64,000 nucleotides of DNA from Bacillota bacterium. Lineage in GTDB: Bacteria; Bacillota; Clostridia; Lachnospirales; Lachnospiraceae. Under the pieces are notes generated by a model, which had not been told where the DNA came from, made no database searches, and saw only the letters and a list, made by a program, of their open reading frames with translations. This document shows, piece after piece, positions 25,064 through 31,650 of the stretch. Where the stretch lies: assembly GCA_023409535.1 (NCBI GenBank), contig JAEYGZ010000037.1, positions 1-64,000 on the forward strand. Reading direction: 5' to 3'. The number at the start of each line of letters is the position of its first letter. Position 1 is the first letter of the stretch. The position numbers and the translations under genes are program-made.

Positions 25064-25115
25064 GTTAGACAAGACTAACTGAGGCAATTATACTTATCCT
25101 TGTTTATATTGTCAA
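25064..25115 (-). promoter_or_regulatory. Promoter and operator of the siderophore-uptake operon
   Basis: On the minus strand: TTGACA (25110-25115), 17 bp, TATAAT (25087-25092), then an inverted repeat GTTAGTCTTGTCTAAC (25064-25079) about 7 bp beyond the -10, over the start site. It does not fit a Fur box. Its half-sites recall DtxR/IdeR sites but the spacing (6 bp instead of 1) differs. Confidence 0.78.
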
Positions 25116-25220
25116 CATATTTTTATTAACTAAAATATTTTTAGCCGACAGGATTGAATTTTCCATGAATTTTTGTTATACTTCTTTCACTATAATAAAC
25201 AGCTACAGAGGAGAAGTAGT

Positions 25221-26237
25221 ATGGCAATTATGAAAGATGTGGCCACCAGAGCAGGAGTGTCCGTTTCCACCGTAAGCTTCGTTTTAAATGGCGTCTCCAA
25301 ACAGCATAAAGTAGCGGACAGTACTGCGAAAAGAGTATTAAAGGCAGCCAAAGAATTAGGGTATCATGTGAATAGTTCCCTTGAGTTATCCCCAAATTCC
25401 TCTGTCAGGCAAAAAGTGATAGGAATCTTTTTTCCCAGGGAGAATAATGCAACCGATTTGGGTATGATAACTGAGAATATTTATCAGTACACTGCTCTGC
25501 AGAATTTGGCCTGTAATATTATGATTGTATCCTATCAGCTGGAGCAGCTTAATGCAGTAATTAAAAATATTGATTGGAAAACCGTAGATGCGGCGATTAT
25601 TGTTATTTCCCATTTAAAAGAATCATTGAAATTAGATGAGTTTCCAGATGAGCTTCCTCTCGTTTTTTATAACTATTCTGATTCCAGATACAATAGTGTA
25701 TCCTGCAGTTCCGCAGAAGCCAGCAAACAGCTTTGTGATATCATCCATACAAAGGGATATAAGGATATTGCGGTCGTCACAAGTGAAAGTTCCCCAAGAA
25801 TCTGTGATTCTTATTTTACACAATTCCTTGAACTATGTGAGCGGTCCGGCATTTCTGTTTCCGCTAAAAACTATATTTCAGTAGAAAATTCTTTTTATGG
25901 CGGTGCGATTGCTGCAAGAAAGCTTTTAAATTTTAGCAGTCGTCCTCCTCTGATTTTATCTGCAAATACAGTATTAGCACAAGGTGCGATTCCTGTATTT
26001 GCAAGAAACAAATTTTTTATTCCTTATAACACAGAGCTTGCTTCCTTTGGTTTAGACAGCGATTTATCCTATCTTCAAAATCATATTCCATCTTTGACTA
26101 TGGTTGTTATCCCTTCAATGGAGATGCTTAAAATCGCCACAGACCTGGCTTTTCAATTGATAGAAAATCCGGAAAAAAAGCCGGTTCACCGAATTTGTCA
26201 ATGCAACCTGGTTTTAAACGAAAGCTTATCAATTTAA
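25221..26237 (+). CDS. LacI-family regulator next to iron uptake
   Basis: A 338-residue LacI-type protein: HTH MKDVATRAGVSVSTVSFVL near the N terminus, then a sensor domain with weaker similarity to sugar-binding forms. The ATG at 25221 follows AGAGGAGAAGTAGT; an upstream in-frame ATG has no ribosome binding site. It is divergent from the siderophore operon with 194 bp between. LacI regulators normally sense sugars, so control of iron uptake would be unusual; equally it could regulate a distant target. Confidence 0.88.
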   Translation: MAIMKDVATRAGVSVSTVSFVLNGVSKQHKVADSTAKRVLKAAKELGYHVNSSLELSPNSSVRQKVIGIFFPRENNATDLGMITENIYQYTALQNLACNIMIVSYQLEQLNAVIKNIDWKTVDAAIIVISHLKESLKLDEFPDELPLVFYNYSDSRYNSVSCSSAEASKQLCDIIHTKGYKDIAVVTSESSPRICDSYFTQFLELCERSGISVSAKNYISVENSFYGGAIAARKLLNFSSRPPLILSANTVLAQGAIPVFARNKFFIPYNTELASFGLDSDLSYLQNHIPSLTMVVIPSMEMLKIATDLAFQLIENPEKKPVHRICQCNLVLNESLSI

Positions 26238-26331
26238 GATTATTTAGATAAATATGTAAATACTTTACTTCATTAGGTATGGCAGATGCTGATTTATCAC
26301 AGATTTGCTCTCTTTTATTCACTGCGAAGTT

Positions 26332-26396
26332 TGACCATAATAGTCAGTCGGACGCCAGATCGGTCTGTTTTCCTTCCTTATGGTCATATACTTTAT
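26332..26396. repeat. Inverted repeat upstream of the kor promoter
   Basis: TGACCATAA (26332-26340) is repeated inverted as TTATGGTCA (26388-26396), 47 bp apart, between the LacI gene and the korA promoter. No T tract follows. It may be a degenerate hairpin, a terminator relic or a protein-binding pair. Confidence 0.4.
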
Positions 26397-26413
26397 TAAA
26401 TGTGATTTTCCGC

Positions 26414-26455
26414 TTGCAATATTTTTATTTTTATTATATACTAGTAATAGTTACT
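26414..26455 (+). promoter_or_regulatory. Promoter of the korAB operon
   Basis: TTGCAA (26414-26419), 17 bp, TATACT (26437-26442). A small palindrome AGTAATAGTTACT (26443-26455) follows the -10 and could be an operator. The gap 26238-26486 contains no coding sequence. Confidence 0.6.
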
Positions 26456-26486
26456 ATTATTGATACGGGCTACAGGAGGGGTACAC

Positions 26487-28175
26487 ATGGTTAATTTATT
26501 AATTGGAGGGGCAGCCGGTCAGGGAATTGAGACGACAGCTGCAATTTTACAAAAATTATTTAAAAACCTGGGATATTATGTGTTTTCTACAAGAGATTTC
26601 ATGTCCAGGGTTAGGGGCGGTCATAATTTTGCACTGCTTCGCATTAGCACAGAACCGGTTTTTTCCCATAGCAACGAGCTTGACGGTTTGATTGCATTCA
26701 ATGAGGAGTCCATCGGATTTCACATCACGGAGCTGAAGAAGGATGGATTTATTTTATGTGATGCGGGGTGGAACTCGGAGGATCCAAGAACGATTGCCAT
26801 AGAGATGACAGCCATTGCAAAGGAGCTTGGGAATCCCAGAGCGGTTGGCAGCGTGGTAATCGGAACGATTCTTAAGCTGTTTGCAGGAGTGCCTGAGGAT
26901 GCAGACAGAGTATTACAGGAATACATAAAGGAACAATATCTTGAGGTTAACAAAAAAGCGGTTTTACGAGGCTATGAGCTTACGGAGCCAAGATTTCCCG
27001 CTGTTGATAAACAAGGGGAGGAGATGCTGATCCTGTCGGGCACCCAGGCGCTGTGCCTTGGGGCTATTGCGGCCGGTATCAAATTCTATAGCGCATATCC
27101 CATGTCCCCCTCAACCACCATCCTGGAATTTCTGGCTTCCAGAAGCGACGAGGCAGGGATTGTAGTTGAGCAGGCAGAGGATGAGATTGCTGCGATTAAT
27201 ATGGCCATCGGAGCTTCCTTTGCCGGAGTGCCTGCCATGACAGGGACCTCGGGAGGCGGCTTTTCACTGAAGGTGGAAGCGCTTGGGCTATCCGGAATGG
27301 CAGAAATTCCTCTGGTGGTGGTTGACGTACAAAGGCCGGGACCGGTGACCGGATTACCCACAAGAACCGAGCAGAGTGATCTTAAATTTGTGATTTCTGC
27401 TTCCCAGGGTGAATTTCCCCGGATGGTAATCGCTTTACGCAATCATAGTGATGCTTTCTATCAGACAGCGCGTGCGTTCCATATTGCTTATAAATATCAA
27501 ATCCCGGTAATCCTTCTCAGCGATCAATACCTTGGAGATTCCTATGCCACTGTGAGGCCTTATGATTTATCAGAGGCATCGGAGGTGAAGCTTCCGAATG
27601 TACCGGAGATAAAGGAAGGGGAATACCTTCGTTACCGGTATACGGAAGATGGAATATCACCCCGCCTGATCCCCGGCAAGACCAGAAATTTTGTAACCTC
27701 CGACAGCGATGAGCATGATGAATACGGACGAATTATCGAGGATTCCGATACGCGTATCCGTATGATGGATAAACGCTTACGGAAGCTGGAAGGATTAGAA
27801 AAGGAGTTAAAGGAACCGGAGTATATCGGTCCTGAAGCGGCCTCGGACGAGAGCCTGGATATCCTGTTCGTCGGTTGGGGTTCCACAGACGGCTCCATCA
27901 GGGAGGCGATAGGGCTGTTAAATAAAACCGGATCCGGGCGCTGCGGAGCTCTCATCTTTGGAGATATCTATCCGCTTCCCCGGAAGCTGCTGTTACAATA
28001 TGCACCGCTTGCCAAGGAGATCATTAATGTTGAACAGAACGCTACCGGGCAGCTGGGCAGTTTAATCCGGGAACAGACAGGGATAGCATGTGACCGAAGT
28101 GTTCTAAAATATGACGGAAGACAAATCTCAGCGAAAGAGATTGTTTCTCGTATGGGAAAGGGGGAAGTCAGATGA
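26487..28175 (+). CDS. korA: 2-oxoacid:ferredoxin oxidoreductase, fused gamma/alpha subunit
   Basis: A 562-residue protein with a gamma domain first (GGAAGQGIETTAAILQKL, SRVRGGHNF, residues 5-180) and then the alpha domain (FYSAYPMSPSTTILEF, EQAEDEIAAINMAIGAS, TGTSGGGFSLKVEALG). With the next protein it oxidatively decarboxylates a 2-oxoacid, probably 2-oxoglutarate or a branched 2-oxoacid, to acyl-CoA, reducing ferredoxin. The gamma-alpha fusion is the usual KorA layout. The ATG follows CAGGAGGGGTACAC. It overlaps korB by 4 bp. Specificity cannot be read from sequence. Confidence 0.92.
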   Translation: MVNLLIGGAAGQGIETTAAILQKLFKNLGYYVFSTRDFMSRVRGGHNFALLRISTEPVFSHSNELDGLIAFNEESIGFHITELKKDGFILCDAGWNSEDPRTIAIEMTAIAKELGNPRAVGSVVIGTILKLFAGVPEDADRVLQEYIKEQYLEVNKKAVLRGYELTEPRFPAVDKQGEEMLILSGTQALCLGAIAAGIKFYSAYPMSPSTTILEFLASRSDEAGIVVEQAEDEIAAINMAIGASFAGVPAMTGTSGGGFSLKVEALGLSGMAEIPLVVVDVQRPGPVTGLPTRTEQSDLKFVISASQGEFPRMVIALRNHSDAFYQTARAFHIAYKYQIPVILLSDQYLGDSYATVRPYDLSEASEVKLPNVPEIKEGEYLRYRYTEDGISPRLIPGKTRNFVTSDSDEHDEYGRIIEDSDTRIRMMDKRLRKLEGLEKELKEPEYIGPEAASDESLDILFVGWGSTDGSIREAIGLLNKTGSGRCGALIFGDIYPLPRKLLLQYAPLAKEIINVEQNATGQLGSLIREQTGIACDRSVLKYDGRQISAKEIVSRMGKGEVR

Positions 28176-29023
28176 GTAATACAAGCTTTACAACCTTTGA
28201 GACTGCATGGTGCCCCGGCTGCGGTAACTTCAATATTCTGGATTGCTTAAGAACGGCCCTGGAGGAGCTGGGAAAGGATCCCTATGAGGTTCTGATGGTA
28301 GCCGGTATCGGGCAGGCGGCAAAGCTTCCGCAATATATCAGTGCCAATTATTTCTGCGGCCTGCACGGCAGGGCGCTTCCGGCAGCCGTCGCAGCAAAGA
28401 TAGCCAATGAAAAGCTGACGGTAATCGTGGATACCGGTGACGGTGACTCCTACGGAGAGGGTGGAAATCATTTTCTTCATAATATGCGCCGTAATGTAAA
28501 TATCACGCACTTTGTACATGACAACCAGATTTATGGTCTGACGAAAGGGCAGGCGTCCCCCACCTCGATCGAAGGATTGGTGACGGAGGTTCAGGTGGAC
28601 GGCAATCATAACACCCCTCTTAACCCGGTACTGGTTGCCATTGCCGGCGGAGCCGGCTTTGTGGCAAGAGCCTTCAGCGGACGCAAAGAGCAGCTTGTAT
28701 CCGTCATGAAACAGGCCATCGAATATGACGGCTACGCAATTGTAGACATCCTGCAGCCCTGTGTCAGCTTTAATAAAGTAAATACCTTTGCTTACTATAA
28801 TCAGAGAGTATATGAGCTGGATGCGGCCTATGATAACACGGATAAGGCGGCAGCATTAATGAAATCCATGGAATTCGGCGATAAGATACCCATCGGTGTT
28901 CTATACCGGGAAGAGAGGCAAACCTTCCATCAGAAGAATCCCGTACTTCAATCCGGCACTCCCTTACTTGACAGAGAGCGGGATCCGGAATTTATTCATA
29001 AATTAATCAAAGAATTTATTTAA
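28172..29023 (+). CDS. korB: 2-oxoacid:ferredoxin oxidoreductase beta subunit
   Basis: A 283-residue thiamine-diphosphate-binding subunit. WCPGCGNFNIL near the N terminus and the TPP/Mg motif DTGDGDSYGEGGNHFLHNMRRN are clear. Additional GLTKGQASPTS is the conserved loop after the TPP motif. Its ATG overlaps the korA stop (ATGA), so both are made together. No separate ferredoxin-domain (delta) gene is nearby, as in two-subunit Kor enzymes. It is followed 14 bp later by rubrerythrin. Confidence 0.93.
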   Translation: MSNTSFTTFETAWCPGCGNFNILDCLRTALEELGKDPYEVLMVAGIGQAAKLPQYISANYFCGLHGRALPAAVAAKIANEKLTVIVDTGDGDSYGEGGNHFLHNMRRNVNITHFVHDNQIYGLTKGQASPTSIEGLVTEVQVDGNHNTPLNPVLVAIAGGAGFVARAFSGRKEQLVSVMKQAIEYDGYAIVDILQPCVSFNKVNTFAYYNQRVYELDAAYDNTDKAAALMKSMEFGDKIPIGVLYREERQTFHQKNPVLQSGTPLLDRERDPEFIHKLIKEFI

Positions 29024-29037
29024 GGAGGAAGAGAAAA

Positions 29038-29592
29038 ATGGCAGTAAAAAATGCAATGACATCGGATTTCTTACATTCCGCATACGGCGGAGAAAGTATG
29101 GCTCATATGAGATATCTTTATTGGAGCCAGGTTGCACAGAAGGAAGGCTTTTCGAATATCGCAAAGCTCTTTGAGGCGATCGCTTATGCGGAAAGTGTTC
29201 ACGCCAATAATCACTACCGTGAAATCGGCGGGGATAATGATGATGCAACCGTAACCTCCGGTGCTGTATTCGGAAACGGAAAGACAGTCGACAATCTGCA
29301 GGGTGCCATCAACGGTGAATTACACGAAGTAGAGCAGATGTATCCGGTTTATCTGAATGCGGCAAAATTTCAGGAGGAATCCGGTGCGCAAAGAAGCTTC
29401 CGCTATGCACTGGAAGCGGAGAAGCAGCATGCAGAGCTTTTTGCACAAGCAAAGGAGGCAGCAAAAGACGGAAAGGATATGGAGTTGAAGTCGGTATATA
29501 TCTGTCCGGTTTGCGGTCATACGGTGCTTGATGAGGCGCCGGACCATTGTCCGGTATGCGGCGCAAAGAAGGATTTGTACAAGAAATTCTAG
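29038..29592 (+). CDS. rbr: Rubrerythrin
   Basis: A 184-residue rubrerythrin, a peroxidase that protects anaerobes from H2O2. The ferritin-like part holds the di-iron ligands: Glu19 in GGESMAH, ExxH at AESVH (Glu52, His55) and a second set at EAEKQHAELF. The C-terminal rubredoxin domain has CPVCGH and CPVCGA as iron knuckles. It follows korB by 14 bp with AAGGAGGAAGAGAAAA at the ATG, so it shares the korAB transcript, consistent with protection of oxygen-sensitive Kor. A terminator follows. Confidence 0.95.
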   Translation: MAVKNAMTSDFLHSAYGGESMAHMRYLYWSQVAQKEGFSNIAKLFEAIAYAESVHANNHYREIGGDNDDATVTSGAVFGNGKTVDNLQGAINGELHEVEQMYPVYLNAAKFQEESGAQRSFRYALEAEKQHAELFAQAKEAAKDGKDMELKSVYICPVCGHTVLDEAPDHCPVCGAKKDLYKKF

Positions 29593-29640
29593 TCCTTGTA
29601 AGCCGGTACCAGGACACAAAAAATTAACAAAAGAAAAGAG

Positions 29641-29683
29641 GTTGTCACAAGGGTTACATACCGCATTTGTGACAACTTTTTTT
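29641..29683 (+). terminator. Terminator of the korAB-rbr operon
   Basis: GTTGTCACAA (29641-29650) pairs with TTGTGACAAC (29667-29676), followed by seven Ts. The remaining gap to 29882 shows no coding sequence. Confidence 0.9.
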
Positions 29684-29882
29684 GTCGCATTTTTGCTGAT
29701 TTCCTTTGTCATATTATATGCTCAGCTCTTTAATTATGCGAAATAAGTCGGATTTCGTTATAATATCGTTGCATTTATAAACAGTCAGGACTATAATGGC
29801 GGTGACAGCGAATAATTAGCAGAATACGGGGCTAATTAATATACTAATGATTGAACGATTAAATGACTGAGGTGATTATGAC

Positions 29883-30929
29883 ATGAAGTACTTGAAGATT
29901 TTGCTATTGTGTATTCCGCTTTCTATTCTGGGCTATTTTTTAAAATGGAATGCGACCGTTATTTTCTTTTTAACCTGTGCCTCCATTGTGCCGCTGGCCG
30001 GATATCTTGGAGAAGCCACAGAAGAGATTGCAGCTTATTCGGGTCCTAAGCTGGGCGGTTTTTTAAATGCGACCTTTGGTAATGCAACAGAGCTGATCAT
30101 TAGCTTCTTTGCAATCCGGGCGGGATTGTTTGATGTGGTAAAGGCTTCCCTGGCCGGCTCCGTTCTTGGGAATATACTTCTGGTTTTGGGCTGCAGTATA
30201 TTTGTCGGCGGACTGAAACACAAAGAATTAAAATATGATGCGCAGCTTGGTACCTTTACAGCCACGATGCTGCTATTTGCAGTAATCGGCTTATCGCTGC
30301 CCGCAGTATTTACCTGGCATACCCCGGAGAATCTGATTACGTCCGACTATGAAAGTCTGAGTTACATTACAAGTATTATCCTGCTTTGTATTTATGTAAT
30401 CGGAATGATCTATTCCTTCCGGACGCAGAAGGATCTCTATGGTGTTGAGCATGCGGAGGATATTGATGCAAAGTGGAGCCTCCCCTTCAGTATCGTTGTG
30501 CTGGCGATTGCAACCGTATTTATTGCAGTTGAATCAGAGCTTCTGGTCGACAGTATCGAACCGATGACAAAGGCAGCCGGAATACCGGAGATGTTTGTCG
30601 GTATCATCCTGATACCGATTGTTGGAAATGCGGCGGAGCACACCACAGCGATTATTATGGCAATTAAAAATAAACTTGACATATCAATTGAGATAGCAGT
30701 AGGCTCCAGTCTTCAGATTGCATTGTTTGTTATACCGGTATCCGTATTGATCAGCCTATTCTTTACTCCTATGAGCATTATCTTTAAGCCGGTTGAACTA
30801 TTCCTGTTCGGATCCAGCGTATTGATTGCAAATCAAGTTGTAAAAGCCGGAAGGTCAAATTGGATGGAGGGCCTGAAGCTCATGTCGATTTATGTGATAG
30901 CAGCTATCGGTTTCTTTATTGTTGGTTAG
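29883..30929 (+). CDS. cax: Calcium/proton exchanger (CaCA family)
   Basis: A 348-residue membrane antiporter with about 11 helices. The two alpha-repeat motifs of CaCA transporters are visible: GGFLNATFGNATELI (about 57-71) and PIVGNAAEHTTAI (about 246-258), each contributing conserved Asn/Glu to the ion path. It exports Ca2+ in exchange for H+. An acidic loop between the halves (EHAEDIDAK) is usual. The ATG follows GAGGTGATTATGAC. No promoter was resolved with confidence. Confidence 0.9.
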   Translation: MKYLKILLLCIPLSILGYFLKWNATVIFFLTCASIVPLAGYLGEATEEIAAYSGPKLGGFLNATFGNATELIISFFAIRAGLFDVVKASLAGSVLGNILLVLGCSIFVGGLKHKELKYDAQLGTFTATMLLFAVIGLSLPAVFTWHTPENLITSDYESLSYITSIILLCIYVIGMIYSFRTQKDLYGVEHAEDIDAKWSLPFSIVVLAIATVFIAVESELLVDSIEPMTKAAGIPEMFVGIILIPIVGNAAEHTTAIIMAIKNKLDISIEIAVGSSLQIALFVIPVSVLISLFFTPMSIIFKPVELFLFGSSVLIANQVVKAGRSNWMEGLKLMSIYVIAAIGFFIVG

Positions 30930-30995
30930 TAACACATAAATTCAAGGGATAATTCATATTCTTTAACAACGCAAGGTATTGTATGAGGAGAAGGT

Positions 30996-31532
30996 ATGGA
31001 TTTCCAGCAAAGTCAGACCTATCAGAATGTGCTTAGAGCATTGGATTACGAGTTAAGATCTGTTGCTTTATTTCAATTATTTGGTAAGAGAGCAGGGCAG
31101 GAGGTTCTGATTGAAATTCAGAACTTATTTCTAACGATATCAGGAAATAACAGCTTTATCGCAGAAAGGCTGCGCAGATTACTCTATGGAGGAGATACCC
31201 CTACCTTACAGAATTTAATGGAAGCTCTGAGCGATGAAGAAAGTGCCGACCGCGATATCTACCGGGCATCATCGCGGGTTGCAACGGAGGAAGGATATAA
31301 TGATATTGCGTCTCTGTTTAACGGAATAGGCAATATTAAGCTTAATCACAGCTTTATGCTGCAGACTCAAATCATAAATATACAGGAGGGTGAACAGTTT
31401 TGCAGAGACAGGCCGGTGCTGTGGCTTTGTCTGGGCTGCGGCAATATCTTAAGCGGCGAATGCGCTCCGGATATCTGCCCAATCTGCGGATATCCCCAAG
31501 GGTATTACCGTCTGTATGAAACTCAGGTTTAG
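30996..31532 (+). CDS. Rubrerythrin-like protein with degenerate di-iron site
   Basis: A 178-residue protein with ferritin-like helices and a C-terminal rubredoxin-type domain (CLGC at 145-148, CPIC at 161-164). Unlike the true rubrerythrin at 29038, the ExxH pairs are not conserved: the second helix has no ExxH, and the fourth has KLNH (Lys115, His118). The di-iron centre is therefore probably absent or altered while the rubredoxin iron is kept. It may be an electron carrier or a structural relative. The ATG follows GAGGAGAAGGT. Confidence 0.75.
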   Translation: MDFQQSQTYQNVLRALDYELRSVALFQLFGKRAGQEVLIEIQNLFLTISGNNSFIAERLRRLLYGGDTPTLQNLMEALSDEESADRDIYRASSRVATEEGYNDIASLFNGIGNIKLNHSFMLQTQIINIQEGEQFCRDRPVLWLCLGCGNILSGECAPDICPICGYPQGYYRLYETQV

Positions 31533-31580
31533 GTGCCGATCCGTGCGGGAGGTGCCGGCGAAACTCAGGAGGATGCGAAT

Positions 31581-31625
31581 AAGCTCCTGTTGTGACAGAT
31601 AGCTGATCTGTCACAACAAGAGCTT
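31581..31625. terminator. Strong bidirectional terminator
   Basis: Stem AAGCTCCTGTTGTGACAGAT (31581-31600) with 31606-31625, one mismatch, 5-base loop, between convergent genes (rubrerythrin-like and lacZ). Confidence 0.85.
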
Positions 31626-31650
31626 ATTCTTATTTTATAGGAAGTTCATT

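Noticed and set aside
25027..25120. Fur box at the siderophore promoter
   Set aside because: No GATAATGATAATCATTATC-like sequence; the palindrome there is GTTAG-N6-CTAAC.
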